Of a stretch of DNA of 64,000 nucleotides, positions 33,066-41,651 are shown one piece after another. The DNA lies in contig DAIRGA010000029.1 of the NCBI GenBank assembly GCA_036794825.1, forward strand, positions 1-64,000, written 5' to 3'. Origin of the DNA: RZYY01 sp036794825. GTDB lineage: Bacteria; Bacteroidota; Bacteroidia; Bacteroidales; 4484-276. The notes beneath the pieces were generated by a model, which made no database searches, was not told the origin of the DNA, and saw nothing but the letters and a program-made list of their open reading frames with translations. Each line of letters starts with the position of its first letter. Within the stretch, counting starts at the first letter, position 1. The position numbers and the translations under genes are program-made.

Positions 33066-34427
33066 ATGTCCACGCGCCTCGATTTTGTAACTACGCCGGT
33101 TCCGCGTCTGATCCGAAAACTGGCGCTTCCCACCAGCATTGGTTTCTTTTTTAATACCATGTTCAACGTTGTGGATACCTGGTTTGCCGGAATGATTTCC
33201 ACAACAGCGCAGGCCGGGATGGCATTATCATTTCCGGTATTTTTCGTAATTCTTGCAATGGGTATGGGCATTGGAACCGGAACTACAGCGCTGATTGCCA
33301 ATGCGCTCGGAAAGCGTGATGAAGAGTCTGCCAAACTCTATGCCCGGCAGGCGCTCACTTTTGGTTTTATCCTGTCGGTTCTTCTGTCGTTAGCCGGGTA
33401 CCTGTTGGTTCCATATCTTTTCCGGTTTATGAATGCTGAAGGTGAATACCTTCGCCTGGCACTCGATTACATGAATGTGATTCTTCTTTCGTCGGTTGCA
33501 TTTTTGATGAATGGCATCCTTAACGGTATTCTCTCCTCGCGAGGTGATGCTGTTTCGTTCAGAAATATGCTGATTGCCGGAGCCATTCTCAATGTTTTTT
33601 TCGACCCTGTGCTGATGTATGGCTGGTTCGGTTTTCCTGAGATGGGAATAGCCGGTATTGCCCTATCCACGGTGATTATACAGTTTGGAGGAACGCTTTA
33701 CCTCGGATACAGGGTTAGACGAACCGAGCTTTTTGCAATGATCGAATGGAGGCTTTTCCTACCTATTAAAAGTTACCTGAATGAGATCGCCAGTCAGGGT
33801 TTCCCGGCGAGTTTCAATATGTTTACCATTGCAATCGGAATATTTATTATCACCTGGTTTATCAGCATTTTTGGGGAAGATGGAGTGGCTGCATACGGTA
33901 TTGCCACACGGATTGAGCAAATCGCCCTGCTGCCTACCATAGGATTTAATGTTGCTGCACTGACCATTGCCGGCAATAATTTCGGCGCCGGAAAGATAGA
34001 CCGGGTAACCGAAGCCTACAGGAAAAATCTACATTACGGCTTCATTATCATGACAATCGGTATGGTATGGATTTTTCTTTTTCCAAATTTCCTTATGAAA
34101 CTCTTTACCAGCGACCCTGAAGTGATTTCCATCGGCGCTGAATACCTGCGGATCGCAACGCTTGTGTTCAACGCTTATCTGCTCCTGAATGTTTCTGTTG
34201 CCATAATGCAAGGAATTAAAAAACCAATGTTTGCGGTCTGGATTGGCATTTACCGGCAGGTTATCATGCCCTTGTCGCTGCTTGGGATGCTGGTACATTT
34301 GATGGGTTTCGGTCTGCCAGCCATCTGGTGGGGAGTGGTGATCATCAATTGGTCGGCAGCATTGATTGCAGTGTGGTTTACAATGAAAAAACTCAGAAAG
34401 ATTAAGGGGAATGGGGAAGTGGGGTAG
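33066..34427 (+). CDS. MATE family efflux transporter
   Basis: 453 residues from ATG 33066 (MSTRLDF); a TTG 48 bases upstream is less likely. Twelve predicted membrane helices in two halves. LALPTSIGFFFNTMFNVVDTWF is the typical first helix (core PTSIGFFFNTMFNVVDTWF), and GMGIGTGTTALIANALGKRD the loop after helix 2. It exports cationic drugs or metabolites in exchange for Na+ or H+; substrate unknown. The stop lies inside a G-run array. Confidence 0.9.
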   Translation: MSTRLDFVTTPVPRLIRKLALPTSIGFFFNTMFNVVDTWFAGMISTTAQAGMALSFPVFFVILAMGMGIGTGTTALIANALGKRDEESAKLYARQALTFGFILSVLLSLAGYLLVPYLFRFMNAEGEYLRLALDYMNVILLSSVAFLMNGILNGILSSRGDAVSFRNMLIAGAILNVFFDPVLMYGWFGFPEMGIAGIALSTVIIQFGGTLYLGYRVRRTELFAMIEWRLFLPIKSYLNEIASQGFPASFNMFTIAIGIFIITWFISIFGEDGVAAYGIATRIEQIALLPTIGFNVAALTIAGNNFGAGKIDRVTEAYRKNLHYGFIIMTIGMVWIFLFPNFLMKLFTSDPEVISIGAEYLRIATLVFNAYLLLNVSVAIMQGIKKPMFAVWIGIYRQVIMPLSLLGMLVHLMGFGLPAIWWGVVIINWSAALIAVWFTMKKLRKIKGNGEVG

Positions 34428-34464
34428 AGATGAAATGGGGTATTGGGATAATGGGGTGATGGGG
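34406..34464 (+). repeat. G-run array (seven runs of GGG/GGGG)
   Basis: GGGG occurs at 34406, 34413, 34421, 34437, 34453 and 34461, and GGG at 34445, separated by 3-12 bases. The array begins in the last codons of the MATE gene and crosses its stop. It meets the usual rule for an intramolecular G-quadruplex (four runs, short loops in the first three). The remaining gap to 34692 holds no gene that I can see. Confidence 0.6.
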
Positions 34465-34692
34465 ATGCAGATACCCTGTGGCTGAGACTTCGGCGTAAGC
34501 GCTCAGTCGAACGCTTGTCGAATCCATGTTGACTGCGGACTGCCGACTTTTTTCTTAAAATCAATCCTCAAGAGGGCATTTTCAATTGGGACAAATGGCA
34601 TCAATATTTAATTCTTGTGAACAACACGGTGAGAGCTACGTTAATAGCGGCAACAAAAAAATATTGCCAACATTTTTCCAAACATTTAATTG

Positions 34693-35349
34693 GTGAATAA
34701 AAAAGAACAAATTATCAAAGTACATCATACCAGGCAGTTAACCGATTCAACCTATGTATTGAGATTCGACCGGAACGGTATTGAGTTTACTGCCGGCCAG
34801 CACGTAATCCTTGGAATTAAAGACCAGAGCAACGCTCGCGAGTACTCTGTTTACAGTGGCGAAAAAGACGCTTTTTTTGAGGTGCTGATTAAAGAGGTTC
34901 TGGAAGGCGATGTGTCGAAAAAACTAAAAAAACTCACGCAAGGCACACAATTGCAGATGGATGGTCCGTTGGGCTTTTTCAACCTGAATCCTTTACAAAT
35001 CCCAACTTCGAAATACATCCTGATTGCCACCGGCACCGGAATAGCCCCGTTCAGAAGTTTTGTGAGGTCATACCCAGGGCTCAATTACACCATCCTTCAT
35101 GGTGTGCGTTATGGTAATGAAGCTTACGACCGCCATGAATACGACACTTCGAGATATATTCTTTGCACCACCGGTGATAAGTCAGGGCATTACCACGGAA
35201 GAGTGACAGAATACCTCAGGCTGGTCTCCATTGATCCTGAAGCCGAATATTACCTCTGCGGTAATGTAAAAATGATTCACGAGGCTTTTGACATTCTTGC
35301 CGAAAAAGGAGTGAAATCGGATCATTTGCACTCAGAGGTCTATTTCTAA
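34693..35349 (+). CDS. ferredoxin-NADP reductase-like oxidoreductase
   Basis: About 218 residues with an FAD-binding barrel (REYSVYSG near residue 50 is the R-x-Y-S flavin motif) and an NAD(P)-binding half (ATGTGIAPFRSF near 113, YLCGNVKMIHEAFD near 190). Short form without a ferredoxin domain, similar to Fpr-type flavoprotein reductases. The start is GTG 34693 or TTG 34690; no ATG is near. Electron partner unknown; no ferredoxin or flavodoxin gene is adjacent. Confidence 0.8.
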   Translation: MNKKEQIIKVHHTRQLTDSTYVLRFDRNGIEFTAGQHVILGIKDQSNAREYSVYSGEKDAFFEVLIKEVLEGDVSKKLKKLTQGTQLQMDGPLGFFNLNPLQIPTSKYILIATGTGIAPFRSFVRSYPGLNYTILHGVRYGNEAYDRHEYDTSRYILCTTGDKSGHYHGRVTEYLRLVSIDPEAEYYLCGNVKMIHEAFDILAEKGVKSDHLHSEVYF

Positions 35350-35453
35350 CCGCCGCCAGTTATTTGTTCTGGTTCCTTGTTTGTCAAAATGTCAGCACAC
35401 CACCGCATGGCATATGCTTTGATTTTCCCTGCGAAACTTTAAAAATAACCAAT

Positions 35454-37358
35454 ATGCAGACTGGAAAAATCAACGTACAGACCGAAAACATTTTCCCGAT
35501 TATTAAGAAATTCCTCTATTCGGATCATGAAATTTTTCTTCGGGAATTGATATCCAACGCAGTAGATGCTACCCAAAAACTCAAAACCTTAGCCAGCACC
35601 GGCCATTTCAAGGATGAACTGGGCGACCTGACCATCCAGGTAATTGCTGACAAAAAGCGGGGAACCATCACCATCAAAGACCGTGGTATTGGTATGACCG
35701 CCGAGGAGGTTAATAAATACATCAACCAGATTGCTTTCTCGAGCGCCGAAGAGTTTGTGAAGAAATTCAAAACCAAAACCGAAGCCGAACAGAATGCCAT
35801 CATTGGCCACTTTGGTCTGGGATTTTATTCCTCTTTCATGGTTTCGGATAAAGTGGAACTCGTGACCAAGACCTACAAAAAAGGAGGTTCCACAAAAGCT
35901 GTAAAATGGAGTTGCGACGGAAGTCCGGATTACACGATCGAAGATGCCGATAAAACAGATCGCGGCACCGAGGTAACTTTGTACATTTCAAAGGAGGAAA
36001 AAGAGTTCCTCGAAGACCATAAAATCCGTGAGTTATTGAAGAAATACTGCAGTTTTCTGCCGGTTCCCATACAGTTTGGAACGAAAAAGGAGAGTGTTAA
36101 AGTGGAAGGAGAAAAGGACAAGGACGGCAATGATAAATATATTGACGCCGAAAAGCCCAACATCATCAACAACACTGATCCTCTGTGGAAAAAAGCCCCT
36201 GTTGATCTAAAGGATGAAGATTACAATGCTTTTTACCGCGAGCTGTATCCGATGAATTTCGAGGAACCGCTTTTCCACATTCACCTCAATGTGGATTATC
36301 CCTTCAACCTGACCGGTATCCTATATTTCCCCAAAGTGAAGCGCAATTTCGAAGTGCAGCGCGATAAAATTCAATTGTATGTAAACCAGGTGTTTGTAAC
36401 AGATTCAGTAGAAGGCATCGTGCCGGATTTTCTGACTTTACTTCATGGCGTCCTCGACTCACCGGATATCCCGCTCAACGTTTCGAGAAGCTATCTGCAG
36501 AGCGATCGCCGGGTGAAGCAGATTTCCAACCACATCATGAAAAAGGTGGCAGATAAGCTGGAAGATATTTTCAAAAACCAGCGTGAGGAGTTCGAGAAGA
36601 AGTGGGACGATATCAAGGTTTTTATCGAGTATGGAATGATTTCGGAAGAGAAATTCTACGAGCGCGCCCACAAGTTCTGTCTTTTTAAAAATATTGAAGG
36701 TAAATATTTCACCTTTGATGGTTACAAGGATAAGATCAAGGAGCAGCAAACCGACAAGGACAAGAAACTGGTTTACCTTTATGCCACCAATAAAGAGGAG
36801 CAGCACAGCTACATCGAGGCTGCCACGGCACGCGGATACGACGTACTACTGATGGACGGAGTGCTGGACAATCACTTCATCAACACCATCGAGCATAAGC
36901 TGGAAAACTCCTCATTCGTGCGTGTGGATGCTGACACCATTGATAAGCTGATCAAAAAGTTGGACGACGACAGCCTTTCGAAAATTGATGACAAGCAAAA
37001 GGAATCCTTAAAGCCTGTTTTTGAAAGCGTTGTGGATAAATCGAAATTCACCATTGTTTTCGACAGTCTGAGTGAAACCGACCTCCCGGTGATGATCACT
37101 CAACCAGAGTTCCTGCGCCGGATGAAGGATATGTCAGCGCTTGGTGGAGGTTACAGCGGTCTTGGAGGATTCCCTGACATGTACAACCTGGTGGTAAACT
37201 GCAACCACAACCTGGTTTACAAGATGGCCAATGACGACAATGCCGAAAATCGTGAGAAACTGGCAAAACAGCTTACCGATCTTGCCCTTCTGTCTCAAAA
37301 CCTGCTAAAGGGAGAAGATCTGACCAGATTCATCAAACGAAGTGTTGATATATTATAA
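35454..37358 (+). CDS. chaperone protein HtpG (Hsp90)
   Basis: 634 residues from ATG 35454 (MQTGKINVQT); an in-frame extension to 35364 is not conserved-looking. The N-terminal GHKL ATPase has ELISNAVDAT, KDRGIGMT and GHFGLGFYSSFM. The middle domain has the catalytic-loop region NVSRSYLQSD. The C-terminal dimerisation domain is shorter than in eukaryotic Hsp90 and has no MEEVD tail. ATP-dependent cytosolic chaperone. Confidence 0.95.
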   Translation: MQTGKINVQTENIFPIIKKFLYSDHEIFLRELISNAVDATQKLKTLASTGHFKDELGDLTIQVIADKKRGTITIKDRGIGMTAEEVNKYINQIAFSSAEEFVKKFKTKTEAEQNAIIGHFGLGFYSSFMVSDKVELVTKTYKKGGSTKAVKWSCDGSPDYTIEDADKTDRGTEVTLYISKEEKEFLEDHKIRELLKKYCSFLPVPIQFGTKKESVKVEGEKDKDGNDKYIDAEKPNIINNTDPLWKKAPVDLKDEDYNAFYRELYPMNFEEPLFHIHLNVDYPFNLTGILYFPKVKRNFEVQRDKIQLYVNQVFVTDSVEGIVPDFLTLLHGVLDSPDIPLNVSRSYLQSDRRVKQISNHIMKKVADKLEDIFKNQREEFEKKWDDIKVFIEYGMISEEKFYERAHKFCLFKNIEGKYFTFDGYKDKIKEQQTDKDKKLVYLYATNKEEQHSYIEAATARGYDVLLMDGVLDNHFINTIEHKLENSSFVRVDADTIDKLIKKLDDDSLSKIDDKQKESLKPVFESVVDKSKFTIVFDSLSETDLPVMITQPEFLRRMKDMSALGGGYSGLGGFPDMYNLVVNCNHNLVYKMANDDNAENREKLAKQLTDLALLSQNLLKGEDLTRFIKRSVDIL

Positions 37359-37438
37359 ACATCCCAAATAAATTCACTTCCTGCGGCGTTGATTGCTTTT
37401 GCAATTAATGCCGCTAATATTAAAACAAAAAGTTCACT

Positions 37439-38035
37439 ATGAAAAACATCAAATTGTACGTGATCCTAGCCGTAATTGCCCTGGTAGTGATCGTTTTTGT
37501 GTCGGGCATCAAATCAACTTACAACACCATCATCCAGTACGACGAGCAGGTAAATCTTTCCTGGTCGCAGGTTGTAACCGATTATCAGCGCCGTATGGAT
37601 CTGATTCCTAATCTTGTAAACACTGTAAAGGGTTATGCCGAATTTGAGCAGGAGACCCTGATGGGAGTGATCGAAGCACGTTCCAAAGCCACCAAAGTTG
37701 AATTGAATGTTGACAAACTGGATGAGGCCTCATTGCGCCAGATTGAGCAGTCGCAGCAGGCCCTGAGCTCCGCACTGAGCCGCCTTCTGGTTACCGTGGA
37801 GCGTTATCCCGATCTGAAGGCAAACACCAACTTTCGCGACCTACAGGCGCAGCTCGAAGGCACCGAGAACCGGATTGCCAACGCACGCCGAAAGTTCAAC
37901 GAGTCAACACAGACTTACAACTCTTTCATTCGTATGTTTCCTAAAAACCTCTACGCAAGTATTTTTGGCTTTGAGAAGAAACCCTACTTTGAGGCCGCAG
38001 CTGGTGCCGAAAAGGCTCCCGAGGTGCAGTTTTAA
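37439..38035 (+). CDS. LemA family protein
   Basis: 198 residues. One N-terminal membrane helix (about 7-24), then the LemA helical domain with YNTIIQYDEQVNLSWSQV, RRMDLIPNLVNTVKGYAEFE and the FRDLQAQLEGTENRIANAR signature. Topology puts the helical domain outside the cytoplasm. LemA genes are regularly next to TPM-domain genes, as here. Molecular role unknown; possibly envelope stress. Confidence 0.92.
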   Translation: MKNIKLYVILAVIALVVIVFVSGIKSTYNTIIQYDEQVNLSWSQVVTDYQRRMDLIPNLVNTVKGYAEFEQETLMGVIEARSKATKVELNVDKLDEASLRQIEQSQQALSSALSRLLVTVERYPDLKANTNFRDLQAQLEGTENRIANARRKFNESTQTYNSFIRMFPKNLYASIFGFEKKPYFEAAAGAEKAPEVQF

Positions 38036-38061
38036 TCCATCCACAATCAAAATCTTGTTTG

Positions 38062-38514
38062 ATGAAAACTACTGCTAAACCAGGTAAATTGTTTTCTGAC
38101 TCTGACGAAATCTCTGTTAAACAGGCTATTATAAATGCAGAGTTGAACACCTCCGGCGAAATCAGGGTGCATATTGAAGACAAATGTGCAACCGATGTAC
38201 TCGACAGGGCAGCTTATGTGTTTGAGAAGCTTGGTATGCACAAAACAAACCAGCGAAATGGAGTGCTGTTTTATCTTGCTGCAAAAGACCAAAAGTTTGC
38301 CGTGATCGGCGATGCTGGTATCAATGCAGTGATTCCTCCATCGTTTTGGGAAGATCTTAAAAGTGAAATGATCGGATTTTTTCGCAAGGATCAGATTGCT
38401 GACGGATTGATCTTTGGCATTCAAAAGACGGGCGAGCATCTGAAGAAGCACTTTCCTTACAAGTTGGATGATAAAAATGAGCTTTCTGATGACCTATCTT
38501 TCGGCAAAGTCTGA
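38062..38514 (+). CDS. small TPM-domain protein
   Basis: 150 residues from ATG 38062 (a TTG lies one codon upstream). Single TPM (TLP18.3/Psb32/MOLO-1-like) domain with the SGEIRVHIED strand, NGVLFYLAAKDQKFAVIGDAGIN core (part: RNGVLFYLAAKDQKFAVIGD) and a helical end. No signal peptide or membrane helix, so probably cytoplasmic or peripherally bound. It lies between lemA and a membrane-anchored TPM gene; the three are spaced 23-26 bases apart and form an operon. Confidence 0.85.
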   Translation: MKTTAKPGKLFSDSDEISVKQAIINAELNTSGEIRVHIEDKCATDVLDRAAYVFEKLGMHKTNQRNGVLFYLAAKDQKFAVIGDAGINAVIPPSFWEDLKSEMIGFFRKDQIADGLIFGIQKTGEHLKKHFPYKLDDKNELSDDLSFGKV

Positions 38515-38537
38515 TTAAACCCTCAAAAACAAACGCA

Positions 38538-39362
38538 ATGAAAAAAACAAACCTGCTTTTGGTTACCATAATTATCCTGATGACCTTCGTGGCAGTGGCG
38601 CAACATGCCGACATTCCGGAACCACCAAATCCTCCCCGGCTGGTCAATGACTTTACAGGAGTGCTCAGCCAGTCTGAAGCAAGTAACCTGGAACGGAAGT
38701 TGGTGGCTTTCAATGATACTACTTCTACCCAGATTGCCATTGTCATGGTTAATGACCTAGCCGGTTACGACAAGGCTCAATACGCTGATCTTCTGGGCGA
38801 AAAATGGGGATTAGGCCACAAAGGGAAAAACAACGGTCTGGTGATTCTGGTCAAACCTAAGATCGGTAACTCGAAGGGGGAAGCTTTTATTGCAACTGGT
38901 TACGGGCTGGAAGGTCCTCTGCCCGATGCGGTGATTAAGCGACTGGTTGAGGATGAAATGATTCCAAGCTTTCGCGAAAACCGATACTACGAAGGCCTTG
39001 ACCGGGTTACAGATGTCATTATGCAGTTAACTTCAGGAGAGTTTACTGCCGATGAATATTTGAGCGGACCACCACCTGCAGCGTTGATCGGCGCCCTCCT
39101 GCCTCTGATTTTTATTGTGATTTTCATCATCGTAGCAGGTTCGCGGAGTAAAAATATGAAACATTACCAAGGCCATCGGAGCGATATCCCTCTTTGGACC
39201 ACCTTATTTCTGGCCAGTCAGATGGGCAAACAAAGGGGTTCATGGGGCTCATTTTCTTCAGGTAGCGGATCCTTCGGTGGATTTGGAGGAGGCGGTGGCG
39301 GAGGTTTTGGCGGCTTCGGCGGTGGTAGCTTTGGTGGCGGAGGAGCCGGAGGAAGCTGGTAG
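38538..39362 (+). CDS. TPM-domain membrane protein with Gly-rich tail
   Basis: 274 residues. Signal peptide (about 1-21), TPM domain (about 35-165, RLVNDFTGVLSQSEASNLE and ATGYGLEGPLPDAVIKRLVE), one membrane helix (about 182-203) and a cytoplasmic tail that ends in a run of FGG/GGG repeats, as in E. coli YgcG-like proteins. Together with LemA it probably forms an envelope complex of unknown function. Confidence 0.88.
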   Translation: MKKTNLLLVTIIILMTFVAVAQHADIPEPPNPPRLVNDFTGVLSQSEASNLERKLVAFNDTTSTQIAIVMVNDLAGYDKAQYADLLGEKWGLGHKGKNNGLVILVKPKIGNSKGEAFIATGYGLEGPLPDAVIKRLVEDEMIPSFRENRYYEGLDRVTDVIMQLTSGEFTADEYLSGPPPAALIGALLPLIFIVIFIIVAGSRSKNMKHYQGHRSDIPLWTTLFLASQMGKQRGSWGSFSSGSGSFGGFGGGGGGGFGGFGGGSFGGGGAGGSW

Positions 39363-39442
39363 TTGAAGTATCTCCCCGCTTCTTGGTTTGTTAATGTTTG
39401 GTTAAAATCATGATTTACTGACTTATTCTATTCTGATTGCAG

Positions 39443-39450
39443 TAATTTTG
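39443..39450 (+). promoter_or_regulatory. -7 element of the GH19 gene
   Basis: TAATTTTG, exact TAnnTTTG match, 30 bases before ATG 39480. It shows the GH19 gene has its own promoter and is not part of the lemA operon. Confidence 0.55.
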
Positions 39451-39479
39451 TCCCACTTTAACCTAAAAACATACAAACT

Positions 39480-40310
39480 ATGCAATTAAAATCAGGATCA
39501 ACAGGCGAAGATGTAAAAAAGCTCCAGGCAAAGCTGGGTATTCCAGCCAGTGGCATTTTTGATCTCAACACCGAAAACAAGGTGAAACAATGGCAGATGA
39601 ACAACAGACTGCCAGCTACGGGTATTATAGATCAGGCCACCTGGAACAGGATATTTGGCCTGGCTGTCAATGTTTCACCGGCAGCGCCGCCACCGCACCA
39701 GGCAGCCTCTTCTTTCAAACTCGACAAATTGAAGGGGAAAATACCAGATGCAGTAATCAGTCAGATTCCCGATACAGCAGCGAAATTCGAGATAATAACA
39801 CCCCTAAGGCTGGCGCATTTTCTTGCTCAATGTGGCCACGAAAGCGGCGGGTTCAAATTGGTTTATGAGAATCTTAACTATTCGGTGGAGGGTCTGCTAA
39901 AGATTTTTGGTAAGTATTTCACCAGGGAACAAGCTGAACAATACGCCCGCAAACCCGAAAAAATAGGCGCCCGCGTATATGCCGGAAGGATGGGAAATGG
40001 CGACGAAGCCAGCGGCGAAGGCTATCGCTACAGAGGCCGGGGTTATATTCAACTCACCGGAAAAGACAACTATCGTGCATTCACCAGATTTATCGGCGAA
40101 GACACGGTGGCCAATCCCGACCTTGTGGCCACCAAATACCCTATGGCATCGGCAGGTTTCTATTTTCAGACCCGCAAAATCTGGACTACCTGTGACAAAG
40201 GCGCCACCGACCAAATTGTGAAAGAGGTTACCCGGTTGGTAAATGGCGGCGAAATCGGCTTGCCTGACCGTATCAAACACTTTCAGGAGTATTACAATTT
40301 GCTGAAATAA
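39480..40310 (+). CDS. peptidoglycan-binding GH19 lysozyme/chitinase-like protein
   Basis: 276 residues. N-terminal PG_binding_1 domain (about 5-60, GSTGEDVKKLQAKLGIPASG) and a Pro/Ala linker precede a GH19 domain (about 80-270), with the catalytic Glu in LAQCGHESGGF and the hallmark YRGRGYIQLTGKDNY. In bacteria without chitin metabolism this architecture is typical of phage endolysins. Here there is no signal peptide, and no holin or other phage gene nearby. It may be a domesticated endolysin, a lysis or predation enzyme, or a secreted effector. Confidence 0.85.
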   Translation: MQLKSGSTGEDVKKLQAKLGIPASGIFDLNTENKVKQWQMNNRLPATGIIDQATWNRIFGLAVNVSPAAPPPHQAASSFKLDKLKGKIPDAVISQIPDTAAKFEIITPLRLAHFLAQCGHESGGFKLVYENLNYSVEGLLKIFGKYFTREQAEQYARKPEKIGARVYAGRMGNGDEASGEGYRYRGRGYIQLTGKDNYRAFTRFIGEDTVANPDLVATKYPMASAGFYFQTRKIWTTCDKGATDQIVKEVTRLVNGGEIGLPDRIKHFQEYYNLLK

Positions 40311-40407
40311 AAAGCGGTGGTTCAAATCCCTTAATTCATGAATGGGCGGGGTTGTTCGTAAAAAAGTATTGGTGTCAATTGTTACTATTTTGTGACCCTT
40401 TTAAAAG

Positions 40408-40443
40408 AAAAAGCCCTGTAATCTACTGATTACAAGGCTTTTT
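40408..40443. terminator. bidirectional terminator between GH19 gene and tRNA-Leu
   Basis: AAAAAGCC (40408-40415) pairs with GGCTTTTT (40436-40443), and TGTAATC (40417-40423) with GATTACA (40428-40434) around TACT. U-rich ends occur on both strands. It can end the GH19 transcript (+) and the tRNA transcript (-). Confidence 0.8.
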
Positions 40444-40529
40444 GGTGCCCAGAACAGGAATCGAACCTGCACACCCTTGCGAGTACTAGTCCCTGAAACT
40501 AGCGCGTCTACCAGTTCCGCCACCTGGGC
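40443..40529 (-). tRNA. tRNA-Leu (CAG anticodon)
   Basis: The 87-base minus-strand sequence starts GCCCAGGTGGCGGAACTGGT and ends with encoded CCA. The anticodon stem CTAGT/ACTAG encloses TTCAGGG, giving anticodon CAG for CUG codons. A long variable arm marks it as a class II tRNA, and GGTTCGATTCC forms the T arm. The acceptor pairs GCCCAGG with TCTGGGC (last pair G-U), discriminator A73 as required for leucine. Confidence 0.95.
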
Positions 40530-40542
40530 ATTTTTGAGGCGG

Positions 40543-40550
40543 CAAAAGTA
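40543..40550 (-). promoter_or_regulatory. -7 element of tRNA-Leu
   Basis: Minus strand TACTTTTG followed by CC, exact TAnnTTTG. Predicted start is about seven bases before the mature 5' end. A TTTG on the minus strand (40573-40576) could be the -33 box, with a slightly long spacer of 22. Confidence 0.65.
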
Positions 40551-40590
40551 ATGGAAATTATTTTCCGCCGCTCAAAATTCTCAGAATTTT

Positions 40591-41082
40591 TTAATGATGG
40601 TGATGTCCGTGCGGGCCATGGGCATGCCCGTGTGCGATCTCTTCGGCTGTAGCATCGCGCAATTCCATAACCTCAACATCAAAATGAAGGGTTTGACCGG
40701 CAAGAGGATGATTACCGTCCAGAACTACCTCATCTTCGGTAACCTCTACCACACTTAATAACATAGGAGGTTCGTTTTCAGCCAGTTGCCCGCGCACCTG
40801 AACGCCCACCTGGATGCTTTCAGGATCGGCAAAGTTAGAACGACTTACATTGAAAACCAGGTCTTTATCGTGATGACCATAAGCCAGTTCGGGCTGCACG
40901 GTAACTTTAAAAGTGTCTTTCACTGATTTTCCTTCTAGTTCAGCTTCCAGTCCGGGAATGATGTTTCCGTGGCCATGCAGGTAGGAGAGAGGGTCGCCAC
41001 CCGACGAAGTGTCGAGCACTTTGTTTTCGTCGCCGGTCAGTGTGTAATGAATGCCAACGACTTTGTCTTTTGTAATTTTCAT
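40591..41082 (-). CDS. SlyD-like FKBP peptidyl-prolyl isomerase
   Basis: 163 residues. FKBP domain split by an insert-in-flap (IF) chaperone domain (about 70-125). GDPLSYLHGHGNIIPGLEAELEG and LDGNHPLAGQTLHFDVEV (parts: YLHGHGNIIPGLEAELEG; GNHPLAGQTLHF) are the SlyD signatures. The C-terminus is His-rich (HGHAHGPHGHHHH), probably binding Ni or Zn as in E. coli SlyD. Cytoplasmic folding catalyst and possible metal handler. Confidence 0.93.
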   Translation of the reverse strand: MKITKDKVVGIHYTLTGDENKVLDTSSGGDPLSYLHGHGNIIPGLEAELEGKSVKDTFKVTVQPELAYGHHDKDLVFNVSRSNFADPESIQVGVQVRGQLAENEPPMLLSVVEVTEDEVVLDGNHPLAGQTLHFDVEVMELRDATAEEIAHGHAHGPHGHHHH

Positions 41083-41196
41083 GCTAAGATTTATGATTTA
41101 AACGGGAGCCTGATTATTTAATTTGGTCTCCGATAGTTTTGACCATGCACTTACGTCAGGAATGGCTTTTTATTGCTGCAACTTGGCAATTTTGAA

Positions 41197-41204
41197 TATT
41201 TTTG
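41197..41204 (+). promoter_or_regulatory. -7 element of the PKD lipoprotein
   Basis: TATTTTTG, exact TAnnTTTG, 26 bases before ATG 41231. A TATTG about 21 bases upstream may be the -33 element. Confidence 0.55.
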
Positions 41205-41230
41205 CCAGTGAATCTCTTATTTAAACTTAC

Positions 41231-41557
41231 ATGAAAAAAACACTATTTGCTGGTTTGATAATGATTGCCCTCCTTTGGTCAGCTTGTGATAAAGATGAGG
41301 ACAGCAAGGAGCTGAAGGCTGCTTTTGCCTGGGAACTGACTACAGATCCTGGGAAAGTAAAGTTTACCAACCAGAGCACCAATGCAATTTCGTACGAATG
41401 GGATTACGATGATGGCACTTCGAGTACAATGGCCAATCCCACAAAGACCTACAACCAAAACGGCGCCTACATCGTAACGCTGAAGGCTTTTGGCTCGTCG
41501 GGAACAAATTCGGTGAAAGATACCGTGATTGTGAACAACGTCACAATGCCCAATTAA
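41231..41557 (+). CDS. small PKD-domain lipoprotein
   Basis: 108 residues. Lipoprotein signal with LLWSAC (Cys19) followed by DKDEDS, acidic residues after the Cys that in Bacteroidota can act as a surface-export signal. The rest is one PKD domain with EWDYDDGTSSTMANPTKTY, the usual W-x-F/Y-G-D-G-like core. Probably a surface-exposed binding or spacer protein; ligand unknown. Single-gene unit bounded by its own promoter and a terminator. Confidence 0.82.
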   Translation: MKKTLFAGLIMIALLWSACDKDEDSKELKAAFAWELTTDPGKVKFTNQSTNAISYEWDYDDGTSSTMANPTKTYNQNGAYIVTLKAFGSSGTNSVKDTVIVNNVTMPN

Positions 41558-41578
41558 TGGGCTTTCCGGGAGAAAAAG

Positions 41579-41641
41579 AAAACCGCTGAGATCTGAGGGA
41601 TTGCAGGTAAAACCTGACCTTCCGGCAGCTCTGCGGTTTTC
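41579..41641. terminator. bidirectional terminator between convergent genes
   Basis: AAAACCGC (41579-41586) pairs with GCGGTTTT (41633-41640), extended by GAG/CTC after a mismatch. Inside lies a second hairpin CAGGT-AAA-ACCTG. T-runs are present on both strands, serving the PKD lipoprotein (+) and the phosphohexomutase (-). Confidence 0.7.
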
Positions 41642-41651
41642 TTTGTAAAGG

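Noticed and set aside
35364..35453. Extended N-terminus of HtpG
   Set aside because: The added 30 residues do not match the Hsp90 N-terminus, which starts at MQTGKINVQT.
38357..38746. Minus-strand open frame across the TPM genes
   Set aside because: Antisense to two genes with clear TPM domains; no motif, no promoter.
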